Source: Canna indica (lineage: Eukaryota > Streptophyta > Magnoliopsida > Zingiberales > Cannaceae). From it: DNA of 64,000 nucleotides. Both the position numbers and the translations under genes were made by a program. Below, one piece after another: positions 22,622 through 33,684 of this stretch; position 1 is the stretch's first letter, and each line of letters starts with the position of its first letter. The notes under the pieces are model-generated. The model searched no databases and had not been told where the DNA came from. It saw only the letters and a program-made list of their open reading frames with translations. The stretch is from assembly GCA_034359265.1 (NCBI GenBank), contig CP136890.1:66527501-66591500 (forward strand), written 5' to 3'.

Positions 22622-23725
22622 CTAGAAGGTAAAATAGGGCAATCCGAGCTTATAGGTCACAGTCTTAGCCCTGTAATTCACTGTGGCAAAATGGTCCGCC
22701 AACCAGTCCATGCCCAAAATTACATCAAGATCTAACATCGGCAGGAGTGTCAATTCGGCCATCAGTACATGCCCACAAATGATAACCTCGCAGCCCCGAA
22801 AGACTGTCTCTGCCATCACATAAACGCCCGCAGGCGTCGACACCACAAGAGGCAAATCAAGCACAGAAGGTTTCCCTGACAACTTAGCAGCAAACAAAGC
22901 AGATACAAAAGAGTGCGTAGCACCTGGATCAAACAGGACATATGCAATAGCAGAACCAACAACCCGTGTAGCAGGCCTCTCTAAACCACCAGCTCGCTGG
23001 CCTCCACCCCGAGTATGACCCCACTGAGCTACGGAACCCACTAACATCGGTGCATTTCCTCTGGTCTGATCAGGCTGCTGAGTGCCCTTGATAGGATAAT
23101 CCTTTTTGTAATGCCCAGTATGCCCACAGTTGAAACATACATCTAAACGTCCCCAACAAGCTCCCCAGTGCTTCCTGTGACATCGGTTACACTGCTGTTG
23201 CCCAGGCCTCCGTTGCGAACCTCCAAATGATGCCCCTGGTCCTGAACCCCTGTGATCTCTGGAACTGTTATGACCTCCGCCCTGCTGCGGATCCGCATTC
23301 CTGAGAGTACCCTCAGAGTGAGCTGGACGACCCCCCAGATGCTGCGGCCGAAACTTTTTCTTCTCGGGTTCATCATGCCTGTCTGTCGGTACTAGTGCCT
23401 CTTTTCGGAGTGCCTCATCTACAACCCGAGCAAAGCAAGTGTCCTCTGTGTAATGGATGAGTCTGGCGATCTGCGGCCTCAACCCATTGACAAACCTCTT
23501 GACCCTAGTGGTCTTTGTGGCTATCAAGGTGGGATGGTACTTTGAGAGTCGTGTGATCTCCATCTCATAGTCCATCACTGACATACTGCCAGTCTGTCGA
23601 AGTAACTCGAACTCTTTCGCCCGTCTATCCCGGATGCTCAACGGCAGGTATTTCTCCACCATAGCAGCTCTAAACTCCTCCCAGGTCGGGGGTGGTGCTG
23701 CTCTGTGGTCCCTCTAAGTGTGGTG
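22622..23725 (-). pseudogene. Ty3 gag C-terminal half, nucleocapsid and protease
   Basis: The 346-codon frame (23662-22622) starts inside the gag domain ('MVEKYLPLSIRDRRAKEFELLRQ'), then has a basic, glycine/glutamine-rich region, a zinc knuckle 'CFNCGHTGHYKKDY' whose last cysteine is tyrosine, and the protease 'VLFDPGATHSFVSALFAAKL' with 'DLDVILGMDWLADH'. The start methionine of this frame is internal; the true gag start is at 26801, across the inserted solo LTR. Confidence 0.85.
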
Positions 23726-23730
23726 CCAAT
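23726..23730. other. Target-site duplication, left copy (CCAAT)
   Basis: CCAAT precedes the LTR start at 23731 and is repeated at 26472-26476 after its end. Five bases is normal for Ty3 integrases. Confidence 0.9.
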
Positions 23731-26471
23731 TGTAATATTCTAGATATTTTAATTATATTCTTTTCCTTTATGGTTGTGTTGCGAGCCTAGTGGACTAGTT
23801 CGAGGTCGAGCCGAGTCGACTCATGGTCCGGAGCGAGTTTGCGAACTCGGGTAAGTAAGAATATGAGTTATGTAATTTTGCTTGTGTAGATTAATTTATT
23901 TAATTTTTATGTTGTCTATGCAAGATTGTTTAATTATGTCGCATGTGGGTGTGCGTGTATTGGATAGTTATGTGGAGAATACGATTAGTTAAGTTAATTT
24001 AAGTTAGCGGGTTCGGGTTCGGCTTGAGGCGAATGCGGGTTGGATAAAGGGTTTCAAAGGGTTAGAGTTGAGAAGGGAGTATAAAACCCCCCTCCCCTTG
24101 GCTTGTGGCTCCCTATTTGGAGCCGCACAAGCTATTGAGAAGAGGAGCTAGCCAGCCACCAAGCCGCTAGCCTGCCCCTCTCCTCTCTCCCCTTGGAGCT
24201 GCCGCCATCAAGAGCCGAGCCGCCAATATTCTTCCCTTCTCCTTCCTCTCCTTCTTCCTCCCCTTTGGAGCCGAGCCGAGAGGAGCTAGGCCAAGCCAGC
24301 CCCTCTCTCTTCCTCTCTCCCTCTCTTCAAGCCGACGACTTGAAGTGAGCCCCCCCCCTTTCTCCTTTCTTTGAATCGAGTCGTCGATTCTTGAAGCTGA
24401 TTCGAGGACCATCATCCAGGATTTCTCCTCTCATCATCCTTCCTATATAGGTGAGTGGTTTTACCCTCCTTCTTTTCGGGTTTCTTCGGATTCTTGAAGC
24501 CGACCTTGAAGGCTTGAATTTTCTTGAATGTTTTCTGTTGATCTCGTAAGTTTTCGCCGTTCTTTTTGATTGCCGTGTTTGAGGAGACCCTAGACCCTTC
24601 ACTATGGGGTTCGGGAGCCCTAGGATGACCCTAGGGGTGCTCGGCCAAGGGTGAAGCAAGGGTGCCCTCAAGGTGTTCGATGAAATGTCCAAGTGAGAGA
24701 TTTTGGTTATCTTGTAGTTTATGTCTTGAATTGGTTATTAAAATGAGTTCTTATATGTTCAAGCATGCTAAGTATTTAATCTGTGATTTTTGGAGAAAAT
24801 CATGTTTTTGAAAATTTGGATCTTGATGTTGATGCCATGAAGGTTCTTGCAAGATGGGTTCTTGATTTAAATGCTTGATCTTAAAGGTGGTTCTTGATTA
24901 AAGATGATGGTAGTGCTTGATAATCTTGTTTCAATATGGTTTTTGGTGAGATTCATCTAAATGTTATAATTTTGATATGATGGTGAATTAAGGATTTAAT
25001 TTTTGTGAATTTTCGGATTTATTTTGATGATATGTTGAAAATTCAATATTGCTGGAATTTCATGCTGAGATGATTAATCTGTGCTATTTTTGTAATGCTT
25101 GTTGTGGTGTCACACTCTGGAAACTAGATTCAGGTTAGATTCATTAGTTTCAGGCAGAACAGTAAGCTAAAATAAAACCCTGGAACAAAATCTTAATTTT
25201 GGTGAACTAAATTTTAATTGTATAATTAAAATTGGGCAAAAGGATCAGCATAATCTATTATGAACCAACAAGTGAAGTTTATGCATGAAATAAAATCACA
25301 CGGGTTTATGACATTACGGGCCTAGGGAATAGGGTCGGGTATTGGAGTGTTGATGTGCTTTCCAATAGGGACACAACCTAAGACACCATAGGAGAGTCTT
25401 GACGTGGGTCATGGTGCGCGATATCTTTATGAATGGCGGAGAGGCTCGTTGAGGAGTCGGATTGCGAGCTAGACCTGGGAGGTTGGATGACTAATTCCCA
25501 ACCTGTTGAACAAGTTCGGAGGGTCTTTTCGGATTGTTCTGATTTAGCCTCGTGGGATAAGTTCGGAGGGCCTACCCGATTATCTCCGAGGTGGTTTTAA
25601 GGAATAAGTTCGGAGGGCCTACCCGACTATTCCTGTGATATCTTTAAGGAGTAAGTTCGGGGGGCCTACCCGATTACTCGTGTGATATCTTAAAGGGACA
25701 AGTTCGGATGGGCGAATCCCGATTGTACCTTACGCGTCTCATGGAGCAAGTTTGGAGGGCCTTCCTGATTGCTCCCAAGTTTCTTTATACACAGATAAGT
25801 TCAGAGGGCCTTCCCGATTATCCTAGTATGTGTTGTTGCCTTAGGGTATGGTAGGCTTAGGCTTGTTGTTCTTCACTATTTGGGTGTTGACTGCCTTCGG
25901 GCATGTGGTGGCCAGATGGCCTATTAGCTGGTCACTCCCTTGTGACATTTTCCTGCTTGAGTCAGGGGTTTGCTTGATGCATCTTATCTGTGATGTTTTT
26001 TTATCGTGGGGGCTGGTTAAACCGCTCACTGAGTTCTTTGAACTCACCCGTTGTCGTTTTATTTTGCAGAGCCTGACCGGTGAGGTGGGTTGGAGCACTT
26101 GGCGCAGTTGGAGGGCAGAGGAGCCACATGATCTCATAGCAGTCCTAGTTAGGTGTCGTAATCGAGTCTGTAGTAGTTGTCATGCACTTGTGTTTTAGTA
26201 TTTTAGAGTTGTAGTCCCGTGGGGACATTCATGTTTTCATTCATATTTATTTAAATATTAGTACTATTGCTCTTTGATTCATTTTATTCCGCACTCGAGC
26301 TTTTTGATAAAAACTATTTTTTTTAATGAAATCTGCTTCTGTTTCTCTTTACAAATAAAACTGTTATTTCTTTCCGCTATCTTTTGTAAGTTGGCATGTG
26401 CATGAGTTAGGCTGCAGGGTATAGGCACGTATACCCTGGCTGGTCACGTGACCCTGAGTTTGGGCGTGACA
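23731..26471 (+). mobile_element. Solo LTR of the same Ty3 family inserted in gag (2741 bp)
   Basis: It starts TGTAATATTCTAGATATT, ends TTTGGGCGTGACA and is flanked by CCAAT on both sides. It lies opposite to the host element. Its U5 end ('AGTACTATTGCTCTTTGATTC' region) matches the piece at 28103-28805 better than the other LTRs, so both belong to a second subfamily (A2). It contains a seven-unit hairpin array (25508-25823), a perfect TGAGTTC/GAACTCA hairpin (26030-26046) and the GA/CT-rich and GGAGCCGC blocks. A solo LTR forms by recombination between the two LTRs of one element. Confidence 0.92.
25508..25823 (+). repeat. Hairpin array in the solo LTR (seven units)
   Basis: Arm pairs include GGAGTAA with TTACTC, GGAGCAA with TTGCTCC, GGATAA with TTATCC, and GGAATAA with CTATTCC. 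In four units the loop side changed from GGGCAAATCC to GGGCCTACCC, so the inner stem differs from that of the other LTR copies. Confidence 0.75.
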
Positions 26472-26801
26472 CCAATCCTTGACTGGTCCTCTCAGCTGTA
26501 ACCCGATCAGTCGGGCGGTCGCCTTAGACGAACAACCAAGCTCCCTGCACAGCTCATAGCAGTCTCCTAGGAAACTGGTGACCTCCACCCGCTGATCTGT
26601 CCCTGTATACTCCGGTGGCCTGAATGCAACAAAATCTGCATATGAATGTGCTCTGGGGGCTCTGACCACCGGTGCTACTAGTTGGACCAGCTCTGGTACT
26701 GTGGGTGTTGCCAATACTGGTTGTGGCTGCTGCCTCAGCTCCTGCTCCCTATGGAGCGCCTCAGTCAGCTCAACCACTCTAGCCTGCAACTGCACAACCA
26801 T
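26472..26801 (-). pseudogene. Ty3 gag N-terminal part (right of the solo LTR)
   Basis: The frame starts at 26801 (MVVQLQARVVELTEAL), runs through 'RPPEYTGTDQRVEVTSFLGDCYELCRELG' and 'GLQLRGPVKDW', and is cut at 26472 by the LTR insertion. The continuation is at 23730 and below. It matches 16294-15970 in the truncated copy. Confidence 0.85.
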
Positions 26802-27115
26802 GGGATCCTATCCCACATCCTCTCGGGCCTGCGATGGTCTCCTGCGATACCGGCCCTGGCTGTGGCGCTCAGTAGAGTTGCTGTCACTACCGCTCCTGAC
26901 GGCATCAAATGCCTCCATAAATCTAGAATCACCAGAAAAAAACAAATCATGATCAGGCAATTAAATTCACCCTAATATTTTGCAAACTTAACCACGAGTC
27001 GCACTGAGGTGCAGACTTAGCCCATTGATCTCATAACATATCCCTACCGTATACTAACACGCTAGCAATGCCCTATACGGTGACAACTCTAGGTCATAGT
27101 CAGACCGAACCACAT

Positions 27116-27127
27116 GCTCTGATACCA
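27116..27127 (-). other. Primer-binding site, initiator tRNA-Met type
   Basis: The coding-strand reading TGGTATCAGAGC begins 3 nt after the LTR end. It is the full 12-nt match. Confidence 0.85.
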
Positions 27128-27130
27128 CAT

Positions 27131-28102
27131 TGTCACGCCCCAACTCAGGGTCACGTGACCGCCCACGGTATACATGTCTATACCCCGCAGCCCAAACCAT
27201 GCACATGCCAACTCAATAATAAAACATAGTGGAAAGAAATAATCGTGTTTTATTTCAAATGGAAAATCGGCCAAACCATAATTCATTATAAGTAAGTTTA
27301 GCAAAATAATGAAGTGCAAAAATAATAAATCAAGTTCAACTGTTCAATTATAATGAAATCTGAAATAAAGACATGAATGTCCCTAATGGACTACAACTCC
27401 AAAACATTGAAACACAAGTGCATGACTAACTACCAAAAACTCGACAATGACCCCTATCTAGTTCTGTTATGAGATTAATGTAACTCCTCTACCCTCCAGC
27501 CACGCCAAGCGCTCCAGCCCATCTCACCGGTCAAGCTCTACAAAATAAAAACAACGACAACGGGTGAGTTCAAAGAACTCAGTGAGCGGTTCTACCAACC
27601 CCCACGGAAAAAAAACAACACGGAGATAAAGCATAAGCATAACATCAATCTCAACAGGAATAAAGTCACGAAGGTGTGACAAGCTATCAGGCCATCTGGC
27701 CACCACATGCCCGAAGGCAACCAACACCAAACGGTGAAGATCAACATGCCTAAGCTTACCATGCCCTAAGGCAACAAAACATACTAGGATAATCAGGATT
27801 GGCCCATTCGAACTTATCCTAATATAAAGAAACTCTGGAGCAATCGAGATTGGCCCGTCTGAACTTGCTCCACGAGATGAGAAGGGACAATCAGGATTCG
27901 CCCATCCGAACATGCCCCTTTAAGATATCGTGGGGATAATCGGGATTTGCCCATCCGAACTTACCCCTTTAGGATATCGCATGAATAATCGGGATTTGCC
28001 CATCCGAACTTATTCCTTAAAAGCACCTCGAGAATAATCGGGGTTTGCCCGTCAGAACTTATTCCACGAGATCACACCGGAACAATCGGGATTTGCCCAT
28101 CC
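27131..28102 (-). mobile_element. Mosaic 5' LTR, part 1 (first ~970 bp of subfamily A)
   Basis: It begins TGTCACGCCCCAACTCAGGG next to the primer-binding site and follows the LTR at 16640 up to the hairpin array (27787-28102), where it is cut mid-unit at 'TTTGCCCATCC' by the start of another LTR. Confidence 0.85.
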
Positions 28103-28805
28103 TGTCACGCCCCAAACTCAGGGACACGTGATCGGCCATGGTATACGTACCTATACCTCGCAGCCTAACTCATGCACATGCCAACTCACAAAAGATAGCA
28201 AAAAGAAACAACATTTTTATTTATAAAGAGAAACATAAACATATTTCATTAGACAATGTAGATTTTATCAAAAAGCTCGAGTGCGGAATTCAATGAATCA
28301 AAGAGCAACAGTACTGATATTTGACTAAAATCTGAATAAAAACATGAATGTCCCCACGGGACTACAACTCCAAAATACCAAAATACAAGTGCATGACAAA
28401 CTACTATAGACTCAACTACGACCTCTAACTAGGACTGCTATGAGATCATGCGGCTCCTCTGCCCTCCAGTGGTGCCAAGTGCATTCGACCTATCTCACCG
28501 GTCAGGCTCAGCAAAACAAAAATCAAACGACAACGGGTGAGTTCAAAGAACTTAGCGAGCGGTTTTACCAACCCTCACATATAAAATCACAGAGATAACA
28601 AGAATGAAATCTATCTCTACATAAGGCAAGGTGACGAAGGTGTGACTAGCTAACAGGCCAACAAGCCACACATGCCCCAAGGCATCTAACCCTCCAAGAA
28701 GTGAATCAGGCCAAAGCCCACCATGCCCGAAGGCAACAGCACATACTAAAGAAGTGCATCGGGCCAATGCCCACCATGCCCGAAGGCAACAACACATACT
28801 AAAGA
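28103..28805 (-). mobile_element. Mosaic 5' LTR, part 2 (first ~700 bp of subfamily A2)
   Basis: It begins TGTCACGCCCCAAACTCAGG and matches the U5-side text of the solo LTR at 23731-26471. It contains two ~60-bp repeats ('CATGCCCGAAGGCAAC' with 'CATACTAAAGAAGTGC' at 28720-28805). It ends inside that repeat where, at the shared bases AGTGC, it switches to subfamily A. Confidence 0.8.
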
Positions 28806-31388
28806 AGTGCGGAAATAGTAAATCAGGTTCAATTATTCAATTACAATGAAATCCGAAATAAAGACATGAATGTCCACAAGGGACTACAACTCCAAAACAC
28901 TGAAACACAAGTGTATGACTAACTACCAAAAACTCGACTACGACAACTAACTAGGACTGCTATGAGATCAATGTAGCTCCTCTGCCCTCCAACCGCGCCA
29001 AGTGCTCCAACCCACCTCACCGGTCAGGCTCTTCAAAATAAAACAAACGACAACGGGTGAGTTCAAAAGAACTCAATGAGCGGTTTTACCAACCCCCACG
29101 AAAAACCAAACACATATATGATGCATAAAGAAAAACTCCTGACTCGAGCAGGAGAGGTCACAAGGGAGTGACCAGCTAATACGCCATTTAGCCACCATAT
29201 GCCCGAAGGCAACCAACACCCAAACGGTGAAGATCAACAGGCCTAAGTCTACCATGCCCTAAGGCAATAAAACATACTAGGATAATCGGGAAGGCCCTCC
29301 GAACTTATCCTAATATAAGAAACTCGGGAGCAATCGGGATTGACCTATCCGAACTTGCTCCACGAGACGCGTAGGAACAATCGAGAATCGCCCATCCGAA
29401 CTTGCCCCTTTAAAATATCACAGGAATGATCGGGATTTGCCCGTCCGAATTAATTCCTTAAAAACACATCGGGAATAATCGGGATAGGCCCTCCGAAGTT
29501 ATTCCTCGAGGTCAAATCGGAACAATCGGGATTTGCCCATCCGAACTTGTTCCAATAAATAACGTAGAAATAATCGGGATTCGCTCATCCGAACTTATTC
29601 CTTTAAATATAGAATCTTGGGAATAATTGGGATTTCCCCGTCCGGACTTGTTCCACAAGATACGTAGGAACAATCGGGATTTGTCCATTCGAACTTTTTC
29701 CACAAGTTGGGAATTAGCCATCCAACCTTCCGGGCCTATCCCACAATCCGGCTCCTCAACGAGCCTCTCCGCCATTCATAAAGATATGGCGTAATATGAC
29801 CTACGTCAAGTCTCTCCTACGGTGTCTTAAGGGTGTCCTTATTGGGAAGCGTCTCAACACTCTAATACCCGACCCCAACTCCTAGACCCGTAATATCATA
29901 ACCCTTGAGATTTTATTTTATGCATAACTTTATTTGTTGATTCATAACAAATTATGCTGCCCCTTTTTAATTTTAATCATGCAATTAAAATTATAATCAC
30001 CAAGATTAGGGTTTTATTTTAGCTTATTGTTGTGCCCGATACTGGTGTATCTAACCCGAATCTAGTTTCCAGAGTGTGTCCTATGTTTCCAAACTATATT
30101 TTTTCTGGTCAAAATGATAGGTTACATGACTATATTCAGAATCCTATTCACATCACAACAAAGATTTTAAAATCAGCACAGATTTGACAATTCAACATGA
30201 ATTTCCAGCAACATTGAATTTTCAGCATAGCATGAAAATAAATCTGAAATTTACAGAAATTAGATCCTTAATTATCATCAAAATAGAATACTAATCTTGA
30301 GATAAACCTCACAACTTTCATAATTATTAAACAAGGCTAACAAACATCAACAATATCTTTAAACAAGAAACAAGCATCATGATCAAGAACCCATCTCAAG
30401 AACACTCATTGCATCATTATCAAAATCCTAATTTTGTAAATCATGAGTTCTATCCAAAAATCACAGATTAATTACAAGGCATGGATCTCAAGAACACCAA
30501 GAACCTTCACTTAGGCATTTTATCGAACACTTGGAGGGCACCCTTTTCTCCACCTTGGCCGAGCACCCCTAGGATTATCCTAGGGTTGCTGAGCCCCATA
30601 GGGGAGGGTTTAGGGCCTCTTCAAGCACGACACACAAAAAGAATGGCGAGAATTCGAGAGATCGTCGGAAAACAAATCAAGAACATCTTTGTCTTCAAGA
30701 ACGGTTTCAAGAATTCGAAGAAACCCGAGAAGGAGGGGTAAAACCACACACCATGATTAGGAAGAAAAAAATAGAGAGGAACTTCCAAGTGGCAGCCTCC
30801 GAATCCGGCCTCAAAGGAGCGGCTCGGCTCAACAAGGGGGCAGCGGTTCCAAGATCAAGAAGAAAGAGGGCGGCAGCTTCAAGAAGGCTTGGCTTCCAAG
30901 AGAGGGGAAAGAAGAGGGGAAGGGCTTGGCGGCTCAGCGCTTGAGAGCGGCGGCTCCAAAGATGAGGAAGAGGGGAGAGGGGCGGTTCAGCTTGGTTGGG
31001 CGGCTCCTCTCTCCACACGGCTTGTGTGGCTCCAATAGCGAGCCGCAAGCCAAAGGGAGGGATTTTATAATCCCCTCCTCAAACCTAAATCCCTAACCCT
31101 CTTATCAAACCCGCACCCGCCTCAAGCTGAATCCAAACCCGCTAACCCGACTAAGCTTAAATAATTCAATCTAACCCCATAAATAAATACAAGCAACAAA
31201 CACATCCACATCCACATGCAACATAATTCAATCAATTAGCTATATAATTATAATTCATAATTTAACTTACCCGAGCTCGCAAGCTCGCACCGGACCATGA
31301 GTCGACTCGGCTCGACCTCGGACTAGCCCGCTAGGCTGACAATCACGAACAAGCATAGAAAAGAAACATTAATATTTAGGATATTACA
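28806..31388 (-). mobile_element. Mosaic 5' LTR, part 3 (position ~180 to end of subfamily A)
   Basis: From GTGCGGAAATAGTAAATCAGG it follows the LTR at 16640 from its position ~180 to the end ATTTAGGATATTACA. Thus the first ~970 bp are partly represented twice. The hairpin array is at 29280-29701. It abuts LINE sequence at 31389. Confidence 0.85.
29280..29701 (-). repeat. Hairpin array in LTR (about nine units)
   Basis: Units include GGATAATC...CTTATCC, GGAGCAATC...CTTGCTCC, GGAATAATC...TTATTCC and GGAACAATC...CTTGTTCC. A few are mismatched, e.g. GGAATAA with TTGTTCC near 29619-29654. Confidence 0.75.
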
Positions 31389-31395
31389 ATTGTTC

Positions 31396-32258
31396 CTAGG
31401 TACTTAAATGAAAAACTGTTTGCCCGCATGTTCATGGCAGAACAAACCGATTGGATCTGCCCTCTAAAGGCATTTTTGGGGAAGAAGACTTTCGGCTTAG
31501 CAAGAATAATAGACTAGCCCAAAAATTCCTCATAGGTTTGGAAAATTTGCTTAATAGTATCAAGACTCCTCTTGTTAGCCCTAAAGGTTAGCATAATATC
31601 ATTTGCGAACATTAGGTGGCTAACCCTGTAGGAGTTACGAACAGTGAAAGCCTTAAGGTTTCCCAGGTCTACCACTTTGTCAAGCAAGCAGGACAAAACT
31701 TGGGCAGACAAGACATACAAGTATGGGGAAATCGGGTCTCCCTGCCTAATCCCGCGAAAAGATTTAAAAAAGCCCGTCATGAAATTGCTAATTAAACATG
31801 AGAAATAAGTAGTGGATAGATAAGAATAAATCCAAGAAACAAACTTATTCGGAAATCTGAAAGCCTTTAGCATGGCAATAATGGCATTCCACAAAATCTT
31901 GTCATAAGCTTTTTCGAGATTAAGCTTGACCATAATATAAGGATTTTTTTCCCTTGGTCCCGTACATCAAATGAGCTATCTCCTGAGCAAGGAGAATATT
32001 ACCGTGTATGCTCAATCCTTTAATGAAGGCCGATTGAACGGGGGAAACAAGGGTGGGAACAACACTTTGGATTCTATTAGCTAAGAGTTTAGCTATGATC
32101 CGATAATTTAAATTAGAGAGTGCTATTGGCCGATAGTCCCGAACAGCAGTAGGATTACTACGCTTAGGGATAAAAGTGAGTATAGTCTTATTCCACTCTA
32201 ATGGAAGAAAAGCCGAGTTAACGAAAGTGCCCAAGCAGTTCATAAAAGAACTAGACAC
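31396..32258 (-). pseudogene. LINE reverse transcriptase
   Basis: Blocks in order: 'PLEWNKTILTFIPKR', 'VRDYRPIALSNLNYRIIAKLLANRI', 'VSPVQSAFIKGLSI', then after a frameshift near 31935 'VKLNLEKAYDKILWNAI', 'GIRQGDPISPYLYVLSAQVLS' and 'SHLMFANDIML'. The usual FADD catalytic box reads FAND, so the first of its two aspartates is asparagine. The palm aspartate in 'EKAYDKI' remains. A stop follows 'QTYEEFLG', with further LINE text to 31396. Confidence 0.85.
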
Positions 32259-32613
32259 TATGTCCTAGTATTGTTTGTAGAACTCAGTTGCAAAGCCGTC
32301 TAGACCCGAGCTTTTCCATTAGACATGGACTTAAAAACACTAAAAACCTCTAAGGCAGAAAAGGATCTAACAAGCTCAACCGCACATGCATCAGAAATAA
32401 CAGAACGATCTAAAAACCAGAAATGTTCTTAAAATTCGTAGAGGAGCTACCAGACCATAACAGTTTGTAAGCATCAGAAAAAGCATGCAAGATATCAAGA
32501 GTATCATAAATAGTTAAATCACTAGCAAGCATAATAGAAGAAATTTTGCTAGATCTCCACCACGCAGACACCACCCTGTGGAAGTAAGCCGAATTGTAGT
32601 CACCATCTAAAAC

Positions 32614-32979
32614 TCACTTTTGTTTAGACTTAGCCCACCATTTCAAACTAATTTGCCTACGGAGAGCCGAGATCTTATTATACAATACACATAAATCACA
32701 TTCATCAGATACACACATACCATGGAAAGCATCATTAAGCTCAAGAGCAAAAATTTTAACCACAGTATCTGCTAGCACCCCCTCAAGTATACCCAAACAG
32801 TTCAAGTTCCAACTCAATAAAGCAAAGCGGGTAAACTTCAAAGCAGTAGTAAACTTAGTAAAGGGAGCCGAGTAAGGGGATACCTCAGTCCAAGCCTGCG
32901 CCACAACTTCAGAAGTTTCTGGGTATTCAATCCAGAAATTCTGAAACCTGAATAGGTTACATCTTTGAATAGAATTCAA
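32614..32979 (-). pseudogene. LINE ORF2 linker between endonuclease and RT
   Basis: The frame has 'RFQNFWIEYPETSEVVAQAW', 'FTRFALLSWNLNCLG' and 'LRRQISLKWWAKSKQK', which fit the desert region of plant L1 ORF2 (F.F...W........V...W and the WA.SR..W box). It is in a different frame from its neighbours. Confidence 0.7.
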
Positions 32980-33108
32980 AATTTTTTTAAAAAAGGGGGC
33001 AATGATCTGATATACCCCTGTTTGTTTAGGTGCTTATCAGAAGCATCATCAAAATAGTGGAGCCAAGCACCGTTATAAAAATCCGATCAAGTCTAATTTG
33101 GATTCGAT

Positions 33109-33684
33109 TTAAACCTTGTTTATTATTACACCATGTAAAAGGGCAGCCCGAGAAGCCCAATTGTCAATCGAACCCAAGTTGTGAACAAAATTACGAAAAG
33201 CCAAAATCAGACGGGAAAGCCGAAAAGGAGTCCCACCCCTCTTATCAACCTCTGCCATAGTACAATTGAAATCCCCTGCCAAAATCCAAGGGTACGAAGA
33301 AAAATCAAAAGACGAGAAGCTCCGAAAGAATTCAAGACGTAAAATCGGGTTTGTGCTTGCATAAACGTTCGAAAACAAAAAGGGTTCACAATTTTCAAAC
33401 TGGGAAATAATCGAAATACATTGAGGAAGAACAGATATAACATGAGATCGAATAAAATCCGAGTTCCAAGCAACTGACACTCCACCTGAGGCGCCCACGG
33501 ACTCTTGGGCAACCCCAGACCAAGATCGTCCAAAAGAAGCTATTAAGGAATTAGCCCGAGCCACATCTAAATGTGTCTCCTGCAAAGCAATGAAGTGAAC
33601 AGATGAAAATTTATTGAAATGAAACAATCTATCACTTACCTGACAGCACAAGGCGCCACGAACATTCCAGGAGACCGCAATCAT
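33109..33684 (-). pseudogene. LINE ORF2 endonuclease domain (APE type)
   Basis: It starts 'MIAVSWNVRGAL', has the catalytic glutamate in 'HFIALQETHLD', 'SGGVSVAWNS', and the 'WILAGDFNCTM' motif with the catalytic D/N pair, then 'FRNFVHNLGSIDNWASRAALLHG'. The usual 'G..FTW.N' block is lost where the frame ends. The start overlaps the ORF1 stop by 4 nt. Confidence 0.85.

Larger units (their letters stand above)
16640..31388 (-). mobile_element. Tekay/Del-like Ty3 retrotransposon, nearly full length, disrupted
   Basis: On the minus strand: 5' LTR (mosaic, 27131-31388), primer-binding site, gag, protease, RT, RNase H, integrase, polypurine tract, 3' LTR (16640-19435). The gag-pro-RT-RH-INT order defines Ty3. 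The integrase tail 'EVLECQIRKLRSKEIPLVKVKW...STWEVEQDMRE' matches the chromodomain-like tail of Tekay chromoviruses. It is broken by a solo LTR in gag (23731-26471), a 147-bp duplication with stop in RT, and frameshifts between RT, RNase H and integrase blocks. It is inactive. Confidence 0.85.
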
